From Diphasiastrum complanatum (lineage: Eukaryota > Streptophyta > Lycopodiopsida > Lycopodiales > Lycopodiaceae), in assembly GCA_029204225.1 (NCBI GenBank), contig CM055112.1:28107063-28171062 (forward strand): a stretch of DNA of 64,000 bases, written 5' to 3'. A program made the translations under genes and the position numbers. Positions 21,250-31,907 of this stretch are shown in pieces. The notes under the pieces are model-generated. The model had not been told where the DNA came from. It saw nothing but the letters and a program-made list of their open reading frames with translations, and searched no databases. Every line of letters starts with the position of its first letter. Within the stretch, counting starts at the first letter, position 1.

Positions 21250-22040
21250 GCTGTTCTCCTGTCTGTTCTATGTTGATTTGTTCCTTGGGTTCGAGTGACA
21301 ATCCATGGCTGCATGACCCTTCTTGTGGCAATGGATACATTCAATTTTTGGATTGAGCCAGCACGTATCAATTGTGTGCCCATCTCGTTTGCATCTCACG
21401 CAAGTCTTCTCGTCTCCACCTTGCTATTTCAACCTCCCTTTGCTCTTCCATTTGCCTTTGCTTGTCCCCTTTGCTTGCTGATCACGATCCTGCCTTTGAT
21501 TCGACTCCCTCTTAGGCCTGAATTTTTTCTTGGTCTTTTTTTTGTTGTCGTCGAGGGCCTGGTCAGAACCATCCTTGTGATCAAGGTGCTCCCTCGCCTT
21601 GACTTCCTCTCGAATTTCGACAATTCTCTTTTCGAGGGTCATTGTAGGATCTTTCGCAAGTAGGATTTTGGTTGTCTGAAAAGATCTGGGTAAGGCTCTT
21701 AACAGATCAGTGAGGCTCTCCCAAATCTCCTTTGCTTTGGAGAGTGTAGCCAGGTCAAGTGTGAGACTATCCTCGATGGATGATGATAGCAAGGCTACTA
21801 CTGCCTTGTCATTTTTCTCCTTCCACTCGCGTAACTCTTTGTCTGATTTTGTAGGCATCTCCTCTGTGCCATCCACCCAGGGGAATAAACCTTTACCCTT
21901 TAGTATCAACGATGTCTTAACTTTCTATGCTAGAAAGTTAGATCCTGATGAATCCAGAACTGTACAAATCTTGGATTGTATGCTGTTGATAGAAGCCATT
22001 GCTTCTGAATTCGTGTCCACTTGTTGATGGTTGATCATTT
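21250..22040 (-). pseudogene. Copia B gag
   Basis: Begins near 22025 with MASINSIQSKICTVLDSS-like sequence, then a TAG inside NFLA-stop-KVKTS. The long open part (21909-21424) has LKGKGLFPWVDGTEE, DSLTLDLATLSKAKEIWESL and a Lys/Arg-rich tail. After a stop near 21424 come two zinc knuckles, CVRCKRDGHTIDTC and CIHCHKKGHAAMDC (both C-x2-C-x4-H-x4-C). Two knuckles instead of one distinguish family B from families A and C. Confidence 0.85.
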
Positions 22041-22099
22041 GAATGCTTTAGCCCCTTTGATCTGATAGCCTTTTGGCTATGTCAAATTATGACAAGGTA

Positions 22100-22112
22100 G
22101 GCTCTGATACCA
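22100..22112 (-). other. Primer-binding site of copia B
   Basis: GGCTCTGATACCA, the initiator tRNA-Met complement, one base from the probable LTR start TGATGCTAAAC. Confidence 0.9.
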
Positions 22113-22113
22113 C

Positions 22114-23161
22114 TGATGCTAAACATACGCAAAAAAATGCACTCAAAAAATGCAAAATTCTTGTTATAACTCTCGTGACAAACTGATAGAATTAAATCAC
22201 GAATGATTCGCGAAACTTTTCGTGACACTTGAATTATTTATGTTTGAGTTGGATCAAGCAGGCTCTATAACACAACCAAACGAAACGAGACAAATTCTAA
22301 ACCAAAACAAAACGAGACGAAGCGAAGCGAAACTTAAACGAGCTCTGACATTGATTCATGCTGGAAGCACAAATCACGAAATGAAATGAAACGAAGTGAA
22401 ATAGTTCACGACAAGATCAATTAAGCTCTGTAACGAGATGAGATGAGATGAAACGAAATGAAACCTAGGTGAGCTCGGTAATTGATTTACCCTTATAGCT
22501 AAGTGATCGCAAAGCAAAGCAAAGCGAAGCACAAAGCGAAAGGATTTGCGAACGAGATCAGTTTGTCAGGAATTCAGATGTGATCGCTGGTCACTGTCGG
22601 CTGTATCACTCCTATAATCCTTTAGAGAGTAGCTAGACACTGCTGATCTACGTTAACAAATTAATGCAGCATTCAACAAAATCAAACCAAGATGCGGAAT
22701 TAGAATGAACAAGCGAATCAGACACACGAATAGTAGCAGACAAATCTACATACAAGATCATACAATCATCTAGAATAATAATGTGCACAACAGCTACAAA
22801 ATTATCTATTGATTTTTCTGATTTTTTCAAGCACTGCATGCAGATCCACGCAGTGCGTTGGCGTGAGAGAAATACAGTTCTCTCACAAATTCGAGTCTCG
22901 CTTACTAACGGACGTTGGATCTACAGATCCTCTCACAGAAATTGTCTCGCACGCAGACAAATTTGTATTTTGTGTTTTTCGTCTTCTGACGTCTTGTCTT
23001 GCTTACTAGCATTAGACTTATTGTATTATGCATCAATCAGAAAGTATATAGTTCGCAAACAATTTTGTGTCGCGTTCATGTAACTTACAGATTGGAAAGA
23101 TTAAACATCTACAACTAGTTTGCGAATTACAAGAGTGGCAGATTAGCCACGATCTAAAACA
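22114..23161 (-). repeat. Probable 5' LTR of copia B
   Basis: Starts TGATGCTAAACATACGC next to the PBS. The outer end is placed at GATCTAAAACA (CA) by inference, since no second copy is in the window; length would be about 1048 bp. Its middle (22240-22560) is a purine-rich series of degenerate 'aacgaaacgag' and 'gatgagatga' pentamer-like repeats. Confidence 0.55.
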
Positions 23162-23350
23162 CTTCTGATGATGTATGATATTAGATCAGATATATGCACC
23201 CCATGGCACTTGGCTGATCTTGTTGGCTGTTCGTGGGGCACGACTGATTTTGTGTCGTGTCGTGTCGTGTTGCTTTTTGTCAAAGGCTCAAAATTGAAAG
23301 CTAGCAAAGCTTTGGCATTAGAAACAAAATATTTCTTCAGTTTCATAACC
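23162..23350. other. Short spacer
   Basis: No gene seen. It contains GTGTCGTGTCGTGTCGTG (three TGTCG units) near 23260 and leads into the ATG at 23351. Confidence 0.4.
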
Positions 23351-26104
23351 ATGGCCTTTAGCACCTAGACTGGGGCCAAAGCTAAGTTCTCTATCACCCA
23401 CCAGACCGCTGCACACAAGGTGCGTGTGACTGAGGCCGCTCTTGTTGCTATAGGCATATCTTCTAGCACATAGCCAACGCCAAACCATAAGCATGCCAAA
23501 ACTGCCATCAAGCCATTCATTGATACCTCTGATGAACTCTACTAGACCAATGATGGCTACCTAGCTGAATCCATCCGAGAGCCTGCCATCCGTGCACCTT
23601 CTGAACAACTTCTTGATGGTTGGCAACTTTAGAAAGGAGCGCATATCTTTGCAGATCCTACATCGCATTGTAGATTACAACTACAAATTAGGATCCGGAC
23701 CCTTAGAGCCCTATAATTGATATAAGATAGTATCCAGAGAATTAAAGAGAGCCATGAAGAAAAATACCAAACTACAGTTTGTTGTTGGTTCTCCTATCTC
23801 TTCCCTTGTTGTTTCGTACCTTGATAACAAAATCCATGGGTTTGTTCTTGATGCTATATTATCAGTGTACGAAGACACGCCTGCTGAGTTCTCACATCAT
23901 GCATCTAGTTCTCAAAGTCGCTGTCGTGTGCGCAGCTAGGTCATTATTCCTAGCTCGCCTTCCATGTTCTAACGCCGTATTAGGCAAACATCTTCAGTTG
24001 CACTTCCACCTCTTGCTGCGATTCGCACTGAACTTCCCATCCCCAATCCACTGATGCCTCCCTTGCCTCTACTTCCTCATAGGGTCAGTCTGTGACCATT
24101 GGATCTACCATTCCAATTACAGCTTCCCAAGCCGTCTCACCCCCACAAACTTAAGCGATTTCACCAAATACCCAAGCATTTATGGATATGCTCGATGATT
24201 CCAACCTGTTGGGCCTAGATGAAATTTTTGAAATGCCCAAGAGTCCATGTCTCTTTGATTCCCATTTCCCTGAAAAAGGATTCAAACGATTTTATGATAG
24301 CTCCATTGTTTTTTATGATTCTTTTCAGATCAATCAACAAGATCAAACTGAAGTAGCACCAAACACCATCAGGGTCGCTCATGTTGTTCCATCTCCGAAG
24401 CAGTTCGACGCCACGGTGCCCGAAGGATTCGAAGGCGAAGATGTTTTTGAAGAAGAAAAAATTGGCCAGACACTAGAGCCAAACCAGCACAATTCTCACA
24501 AGTGCTGCTCTTGTTGTTCCTGCTACAATCAAAGTGAATTCTGGTGACGCACTTGGTTTAGTTTCAAACTTTGCGCGGGTGATCTAGACCATGATCGATG
24601 AAACAACAGACATGAATAAGCGCATATTAGAGTTGGGTACTGAAAATACACTAATAACCCAGAAGGTTATTCAGTTGAATCGTGAGCTCAAGATTGCCAA
24701 GCAGCATGAGGAAAAATATGAAGTTGAACTGAAAAAAGCCCAACAAACAATTGATTCTCTTGAAGGCTATGTGGGAACTCTTCAGAATGCATTGACGACA
24801 GCGCAAGACCAAGTGGACAAGTTTGTCCAAGATTCTAAACAACAGGTGTTGCTGCTGGTAGGTCAATTGGATCTGGCCCAGCTTAAACGCGAACGTCTTC
24901 AAGGTGAATTGGATGCGACCACCCTTGAACGCGATTCTTATCTGCAAACACAAGTGCCTCATCGTCTCGTCACACCAGATGAAATCTGTTTAGGAAAGTT
25001 GAAACCTATCACATTTCATTGGTAGGGTTTTAAAAAAAATTTGATAAACTCAAGCGTATGGCAACCACTGAGTTGGCAAAGGCAAAGGCAATGATCAAAG
25101 ATTAGGAAAAGACAGCTGCTCAAGTGTTGGAAGCTGGCCCTCAGATTCCAGTTCCTGTGATGTCACAGTTCTCGCCTCGGCACCACGATCAAGGGGAGAT
25201 GCAGGAATGGATCAGAAGGTGATACAAAAATGCTAGATACAATGAATTCTCAAGCTGCTGAAGCCGGTCCATCTTCATCAGGGACCAAAATTTTGTTTTA
25301 GAAACCAATCACCATTGAGGACCAGATCCAAATCTTTTTGCATCAACATCCCCATGAGTCCTCGAGGGGTGGATGGGTTATTAAGTTCAAGACCTCAGAA
25401 TAGAGGCAGAGAAGGAATTGGATAAACTACCAGCATTGGACGAGCAGCCGGCTTGGCAAAAAACAGTTTTCGAGAAAGCTTCGGATTCCATCAAGAGTTA
25501 TGTCGCAAGCCCTCGGCAATTGTGGGTAGATCCTCATTATGTGCCAATGCCAAGGAGATCTAAATGGAAAGATTTGGGTGTGCCAATGGACCAAATCAGT
25601 AGCCATTCTCCAAACTAGCCAATCATTTATCAGGCATTCAATTGGGACATTTCCACTGATTTCAACCGAGCACTTCAGTTTTATGGTGCTGAGTACCGAA
25701 ATTCGCTAGATCCAATTATGCGACAATCAGCAATATTTGTCAATGATTTGTCCAAGTTGGCATCTACTACTACCAGGTGGGATGATTGCTTACCTTCTTT
25801 GGCACTCAATCCAAATGTTGCCATGGCATCCGATAAAGTCCAAGACCAGCTGCCAATCACCAGATTATATTATTGTGCTGCAATGCTGGGTGGTTCTTAG
25901 GAATCAAGATTTTTAGCCTAGAGCATTTCTAATTGGCTTGCCAGAGCAAATAAGAGTTTTTTTTTCGCACAAACACGACTTCAATACGGAGCTCCTGGAA
26001 TTCATGGAAAAGGTGCAGTACCATCTTATTAAGGTACGACGCGAGGCCAATCAGAGCCCCAAGTGAATAAATATCGCGAGGTGTCGTGGGACCGCCACCA
26101 ATTT
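23351..26104 (+). pseudogene. Gag-like/coiled-coil coding region of a plus-strand LTR element
   Basis: A run of plus-strand coding pieces with less AT-rich codons than the surroundings. 23351-23716 reads MAFST-stop-TGAKAKFSITHQ... with four in-frame TAGs before a TAA. 23754-23936 opens MKKNTKLQFVVGSPISSLVV. 24182-24544 is acidic. 24591-25022 is a clear coiled coil (TDMNKRILELGTENTLIT, REL..AKQHEEKYEVEL, AQQTIDSLEGYVGTLQ). 25418-25897 holds SYVASPRQLWVDPHYVPM, FNWDISTDFNRALQFYG and LASTTTRWDDCLP. Most interrupting stops are TAG. With the PPT and LTR start after it, this is best read as a large non-autonomous LTR element or gypsy gag; no pol domain follows. Confidence 0.5.
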
Positions 26105-26117
26105 TGGTGGGGGATAT
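26105..26117 (+). other. Putative polypurine tract
   Basis: TGGTGGGGGATAT immediately before TGTTGGAG. A purine tract followed by a TG start is the layout of a 3' LTR junction. Confidence 0.5.
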
Positions 26118-26520
26118 TGTTGGAGAGTTTGTGGATCCCGAGGCAACCCTAACCCTACTTAATAAGTGAGAGGGATTTGGCTCCCTACGTGTTTAAGTCC
26201 AACCCGACGATCACATAATTATTTGATAATTAGAAAGTCAATAAATGGACTTTAGGCCTTTTTGCGGGACTTTTAATGTCGCAGGCCTAAATGTCAAGTT
26301 AGTGAATAAAGTTGGAACTCCCACCAAAATTGGTTCAAATTTGGGCCAATAGGATTTTGAGATCAAGGCCCTCCTTGATGCTAGATTGCTTGGATATTGG
26401 GTTGAGGATAGGCTAGGAAATAAACCCGCTACAATAGATGGGCGGTAGCAGATGAGTGGAAGCAAAGAAAATCAGATGCGTGGAACGAGATAATAGAAGT
26501 AGATATGAATTAACCTACAA
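26118..26520 (+). repeat. Putative 3' LTR start
   Basis: TGTTGGAGAGTTTGTGGATC follows the purine tract. No second copy in the window, so the end is arbitrary. The matching 5' LTR is not seen upstream of 23351. Confidence 0.35.
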
Positions 26521-27363
26521 AGAGTTAACGCCATTGCCATTGGAATTCAAGAAACCACAAGATTTATTAACTGAATTATAATTTTTATGGTTGTCTTGCA
26601 ATGGATGTCAAAATATCTTTGCCATACCGAAATTCATTCGAGAAACATATGTGGACTTCTGAACAAAGTGGTTGTAATGGCTCATGAGATAACCATCAAT
26701 AGCGAGGATAGTAATTGCGAAAAAAAAACACATTACTTGGTTTGCTAAAACAACACTTTGTCAACATTTTAGTCTCATGCTTGGCAATGTAGTTCTGTTA
26801 CAATCAGTGAAAAAGGAGGGTGGGTGCTTGTCTATGCAATCTCCTAGACTTTGCGCCTGCACCTTCATTATTTGCAAGCTATAGCAATGTTGGAAAGCAT
26901 ATTATAGGTCAATTTGAGAGATTTCTAATGTTATTGATCTTATATAGAGTCTAACTACTAAGACAAAACTATTACAAGTCTTTATGCAAGTAAAAGTAGA
27001 GACACCAAGTACATGAAATTCCATCTTTGTATGATGGGGATTGTGTGTTTGAATTTTCATATGCAGATGAAAGGTGTTTGATGTTAGGAATGGAGTCCAA
27101 GTTTGATGGACATGTTTGGACTAAGTAGTTTACTTCAAACATTGCAAGCTTTCTAGGTATTGTTAGATGTTTGCAATGTGAAAGCAATGTGCAAGGCACT
27201 TGATCTCTGCCAGAATATTCAATGTCCCTACAATGTGAAATTTGGTCAAAGACACCAGAGACAATGGAGTGGAAGATTGTCAAAAGCAGCTCTCATTGGC
27301 ATGATTGCACAAGAGTATGGATAATTGAATTTCATGCATTGCTTTGAATAACCACATTGTGTA
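26521..27363. other. AT-rich sequence, no gene recognised
   Basis: Only short ORFs; no domain motif, LTR or repeat seen. From about 27000 it may be the degraded upstream part of the FLYWCH-like fragment. Confidence 0.4.
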
Positions 27364-27735
27364 GTGCGATGGTTTTGTTGTATGTATTGTTGTCTTCCAA
27401 GAATAGGCATAGTGAGATATACTAGATGTGTGATCCATCTGAGACACCATGAACATCCTGTGGAACAAGGTGAAGTGAGAAAAGCTATATCAAATATAAA
27501 GGAAATGGTTAGGGAAAAGAGACATAATGATGTTGGGGGTGGTTCAAGATTCATACAACAGTTGTACAACAATTTTCAATTAAGGCTCCAAATCGATGAA
27601 GTGCCATGTGACACCTATATTATATGTAAGTTGCATGTTTTTTCTGTGTATGATGTAGTTTTTGTTGGAAACATAGTGAAACATTACAAGCAAAATCTAG
27701 AAGATCAAGCATATAAGAGAGATCAAGAGCATTAG
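27364..27735 (+). pseudogene. FLYWCH-like zinc-finger fragment, possible MULE-type transposon
   Basis: RYTRCVIHLRHHEHPVEQGE followed by VRKAISNIKEMVREKRHND and RFIQQLYNN. The C-x(n)-H-x-H ending and the 'xNIKExxRE' helix after it resemble the end of FLYWCH zinc fingers found in MULE-type transposases and related proteins. The transposase core is absent. Open for 123 codons from an ATG, but it starts in the middle of the expected domain. Weak call. Confidence 0.35.
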
Positions 27736-28183
27736 AGTTAGCCAAGCGAATGATTGAAGAAATTATAAGACAATCCACATAAAACAACTCTCTATTGCTT
27801 TATACATATATGTAAGCAAACAAGAATCTTAAAAAGTTGTATTACTTTTCCAAAAAAAGAAAATTGTAGACAAAGACAATGAATTCCATAATACATCACC
27901 TTATCTTGATTAACTCACCTTCTATTTTATAATATCTCCCATGATTTGAACTTCAAGGTACTTCTATAGGAATTAATCCTATAAAACTTCTTGAAAGGAT
28001 ACCTAGGTGTTATGTTGATCCTCACATCAGCCTATTCATTGAGATATGAATAAGCTCAAAAATATTTGATTAGGTTGAAAACCCCTTAAAAGAATGTAAT
28101 ATTACAATGCAATGTTCTTGCTCCATATGTCAAATCCACCATACCTAGAAAGAAACATGTAACCTTGACTATCAATGGGTAGA
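27736..28183. other. AT-rich sequence, no gene recognised
   Basis: No ORF of note and no repeat match seen. Confidence 0.4.
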
Positions 28184-28869
28184 TGTCAAAGTACAGTACT
28201 TTGGACCTTAAATGAGTGCATTAATGCCTCACAAGATTGATTGATTGATTGATTGATCACAAAACAAATGCAAACTAGACACACAAATTTGAGATCTAGG
28301 TTGGCAATTTAGCATCTATCAATCTCAAGAGCAATCTACAATCATTGATCAAATGAGATGTACACCACAAACATGTGTGAAACAGTACTCAGTATGGCCT
28401 ATAGACGACAAATGATGTTTACAATACTTAGTTCTTGCTTAGATCCAAAAGAAATCACAATACAAAGTGTAGAACTTGTGTTTTAACTCGAGTTTTGCCA
28501 ATGAGCTCTCAAAAATAATCTAGGTGTTCACTATGGAGGATTGGATACATAGAAAGCTACTTCCTCACCTCGAGTTAGGTGAATTTCCAACACGTAATAA
28601 GGAAGTTGATTGAGCTTTCTTGCCCTCATGACTAGAGTCTTGCCATATTGGTGGCTAGTTCGTCGACCTACTCCATAAATCTAGGAATTAGGTCCTGTAA
28701 AGTAGGAATCACTACCAAATAAACTTGACCCACTTTTTGGACATGATCTAACCTACTCTAGTATAGGTTTCCCACGTGGCTCCATGGCCTCACATGTGTG
28801 GGACCCATTAATGTACATATTTACATTATTTGACATAGCTAGATTTGCCAATGTAGGCAATTTGTCACA
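28184..28869 (-). mobile_element. Solo LTR of copia family A
   Basis: 686 bp alignable end to end with family A LTRs: TGTCAAAGTACAGTACTTTGG at the left, GGCAATTTGTCACA at the right. No PBS or PPT adjoins it. Flanks are GTAGA (28179-28183) and ATAGA (28870-28874), a 5-bp target duplication with one change, as expected for a solo LTR left by LTR-LTR recombination. A (GATT)n run lies inside at 28231-28257. Confidence 0.85.
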
Positions 28870-28889
28870 ATAGAATTTCACTCATTAAA

Positions 28890-29746
28890 CTACATGCCCT
28901 AATACACTCATTTGCTTCATAGCAAATAAAGCAATACTCCATTGTGTTGAAAGAGAAATTAAATTATGCATGGCACACACCCACATAAATGCTCCTACCA
29001 TAAAGTACATGTTTTCATAACCTTGGATAATGGATGTATCCATTGCATTTGAAACTTTTGCAAAACGGCTTTGGTATATGGCTCATTTGTGTCCTTATAC
29101 GACAATATAACTTAATTTTATATAGCTTAATTTCAAGGCAATAACAAAGATGTCCCAAATCCTTCATCTCAATATTTTTATGAAGACTTTTTTTTAAAAG
29201 TGAAATCCAATTATCGTCATATCATGTGGGAGGACACCACGAATACACAAAATGATTGTAATGAAGAGATTTCCACTTCTTTGGCCATTGATTTCCAAAT
29301 CCATGTAGCACTCATTCTTTTGGCAAGTATCACTTTTATATTATCTTTTTTTGTAATTTTGCGCTAATCTAAAAAGCCTTTTGAGTCTCCATAGTATATG
29401 ATAATTTCATTTTTCAATCCTAGATATTGCTCCATTAAAATATGTTCATTTAAGTCCCCATTTGAAAGACTTTCTCAACATCCGTCTAGTATATTTTGAA
29501 ATCATACATCATTTCTTGGGCCAAATTGATCCAAATAGAGCTAATTTGGGACACCATTGCAATTGACGTGGCCTCATAATTAGCACAAGTTATTGACATT
29601 TGCATCTTTTCTTTTCTCCCATATGGTGGTAGTTTCACTTTGAACACCCACTTGTTGCCAGTCATTTTATTGATTTTCAAATTCTCGCTATACCTTGCCG
29701 ATATAGTTGCGTACAAGTCATCATTTATGTCCATGTCCAAACTCAA
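28890..29746 (-). pseudogene. Copia reverse transcriptase remnant
   Basis: Heavily decayed, minus strand. 29486-29746 reads KINKMTGNKWVFKVKLPP... then ATSIAMVSQISSIWINLA and YDFKIY, matching the 'KWVFKVK', 'FSPVAKxxSIR', 'FxIxQMDVKSAFLNG' series of copia RT. Just after, DVEKVFQMGT and further down EMKDLGHLCYCLEIKLY match later RT blocks. The YVDD region is not readable. Probably unrelated to the adjacent solo LTR. Confidence 0.6.
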
Positions 29747-29749
29747 TCA

Positions 29750-30830
29750 AGTATATTCATACACTTCCTCCAAGGACCATGCATACTATAGTGACCACCT
29801 TCTTCTTTCAAAGCTAATCTTCAATATCAAGGCAAGTCCTTTAGCTTTGACTTGCCCTATGGACTTCTCCTTAACCAAATTGTACAAGTTTTTGTCTTTG
29901 CACAACAATGCCAAAAATAGGTTTTAACTTAAATAAAACTCCCAGTCAAGAATAAATCCTTTTTTTGGTTTTTTGCAAAAAGATAAAACCATGGATATAT
30001 GAAAGACTACGGGGTGCATGTTGAATGAATGAACTGTCAAATTATTACTCTAGATATCCCTAAAGAGCCTAGATGGCTACTTGGCCTATTCAAATACAAC
30101 AAATCATGTAATATTTTGGAAGTGATCACAATTATTGTTACAATTGACACATCACATAAATGCCTTTGTCATCATGCGTTTTATTGCAACTATATATTCT
30201 TGAACATTCCAAGGCAAGCGGGTGGGAGAGCATCTACCTCAAGAGATCAATGGAGTGCAAACGGCAACTTTTTAAGTTTTGTTGACATTGATTTTTTTAT
30301 TGATCCACTTTTGTCCCTGTTTGCCTAAAAGTAAGGCCCCAACATGCTCCATGTCACCCACTTTCACACACAACACCACTTACTCTTATGAGGAAGTGAC
30401 ATGGCCAAAAGAATGCCAAGGCCCCTATTTTCTCTCCTTCCAACAAAAATCTCCCACCAAAGTTGAGGCCGATGACTTTTAAGCATAATGGAGGGAGCTA
30501 CAGACATAACATCAATGACAAAGAGAAGAATAGGAGAGGGAAAGTGTGTTTGAAAATTGGTAAGTGAGGAGAGAGAGATAAGTGGGTGCTTCTAATGGTG
30601 GACCTAAGATTCTAATTTGGGACATGGATTTCTCTCGCACATATCTACAAGAGCACATCCCCATGAGCCTACAATTCTAATTTGGGGCATGGATTTTTCT
30701 TGCATAGATCTAGGATAGTGTTTGTGATGCATCAGAATGCGATAAATCAAAATTTTATTACCACCCTCTCAAGGCCCATGATACCTACGTAGCCTCCCTT
30801 CCTAGTTTCACTCACGGTTTCCTCCTAATA
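29750..30830. other. Unclassified, probably more decayed element sequence
   Basis: No intact gene. The segment 'gattctaatttgggacatgg' near 30609 recurs as 'aattctaatttggggcatgg' near 30671 (about 62 bp apart), a small tandem duplication. Antisense fragments before 29950 may be the linker of the RT remnant. Confidence 0.4.
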
Positions 30831-30836
30831 TCATCA

Positions 30837-31035
30837 AGCTTTCCATCATGGGCCACCACTTGACCTCATATACTCCTTAATGAGCAAGCTTTCCATCATG
30901 GGCCACCACTTGACCTCATATACTCCCTAATGAGCAACTTTTCATTGGGACACCACTCGACCAAAATATGCCCCCACAAAAATTTCTCATAACTACTAAT
31001 GAGCAACTTTTCGTCTGGGACACCACTAGACAAGT
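30837..31035. repeat. Tandem repeat, about four units of 53-69 bp
   Basis: Two near-identical units 'caagctttccatcatgggcc...cctaatgag' at about 30837 and 30890, then two diverged units starting 'caacttttc' at about 30943 and 31004. Each contains '(g)ggccaccacttgacc' or 'gggacaccact(c/a)gac'. It sits directly upstream of the promoter of the gene at 31908. Confidence 0.8.
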
Positions 31036-31106
31036 ATACCCCCAACTCCTAAGATTCTTGCTTTGTTCCCTAATGTCTCTCTTTCTATGGGGCATGGGAA
31101 CAAGAC

Positions 31107-31117
31107 CTCTATATAAG
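31107..31117 (+). promoter_or_regulatory. TATA box of the candidate host gene
   Basis: CTCTATATAAG, a strong plant TATA box. A start site about 30 bases on would put the (TC)n run at 31187-31226 in the 5' leader, a common plant arrangement. No transcript evidence available. Confidence 0.5.
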
Positions 31118-31184
31118 TAGATGGAACCCCATGATGGCTGAAAACACCCTTAAACAACTAGCACCCTATGATACTCCACATCAC

Positions 31185-31186
<2 letters not shown>

Positions 31187-31226
<40 letters not shown>
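31187..31226. repeat. (TC)n microsatellite in the presumed 5' leader
   Basis: 40 bp of pure TC, 70 bp downstream of the TATA box. Confidence 0.95.
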
Positions 31227-31229
<3 letters not shown>

Positions 31230-31907
31230 CTGTGTGAGGCCTTTTGCTTGTAGCTGAGAAAGTAGGATCAAGCTCAGCCCTCCAATGAATCTATTTTTCC
31301 TTGGTGAGACTGAATTAGCTGTGCATTGCTTGCAGATCAGAGCACATAACCTTGTGGTTGAAAGGTAACCTTTACTTCTTCTGGCTCTTGAATGCTGAAA
31401 GGTAAGATATGAGTGAGTCAGCTTCGGTGCTTTTGATAAGAGATGAGTTTTGATAGATCACTCTTAGGATTAAATCGGTGTATGGGTTATGTTCAGAAAG
31501 ACACATGTGTTTTGTGTGTAGAAGATTCTATGTTTGCAAGTGATGATATATATGCACATGCTGTAAGAAATCGATCTTACTCAGAAATAATACTAATGGT
31601 GATAATATCTTACTTGTCACGTGTCCTTCAGATACTGTACAGCACAAGGTAGTGGAGACTTGTGTTCTGATTATAAATGGATGTTGTATTTGAATAAAAT
31701 AATGGTTGAGATCAACCTTGCTGCACTTCAAAATTGATTTCAACATCAAAAGACTGTAAAGGTTTGATTCTATGAATGGCATCAAACAAACAATTGCTAC
31801 TCTTATTGAAAGTAGAGTACGCTCACTAGGCTAGAAACTCCACCTGCAACTTTACTAAGACAATCCAGCTTATTGACACAACCTGTGTGCAGCAGGGTGA
31901 GTTCTCC
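31227..31907 (+). other. Presumed 5' UTR and leader intron region
   Basis: Leads from the (TC)n run to the coding ATG. Possible donors 'aaggtaac' (31364) and 'aaggtaag' (31400); possible acceptor 'ctgtgtgcag' just before 31894. A small ATG ORF (31443-31652) lies within it and is probably intronic or an upstream ORF. Confidence 0.35.

Larger units (their letters stand above)
18136..23161 (-). mobile_element. Copia family B element, 3'-truncated and decayed
   Basis: Minus-strand Ty1/copia element with gag, protease, integrase, RT and a little RNase H in standard copia order, a PBS at 22100-22112 and a probable 5' LTR to 23161. The 3' end (most of RNase H and the 3' LTR) is gone at about 18136. 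Stops and frameshifts in gag, the RT start and RT show it is inactive. Confidence 0.9.

Noticed and set aside
28890-29950. Joining the RT remnant to the adjacent solo LTR as one element
   Set aside because: The solo LTR has its own target duplication and no PPT; the RT belongs to a more decayed, separate copia.
31887-31907. Seven-residue N-terminal extension of the candidate host protein
   Set aside because: The open frame begins at GTG next to a possible splice acceptor; ATG at 31908 is the first proper start.
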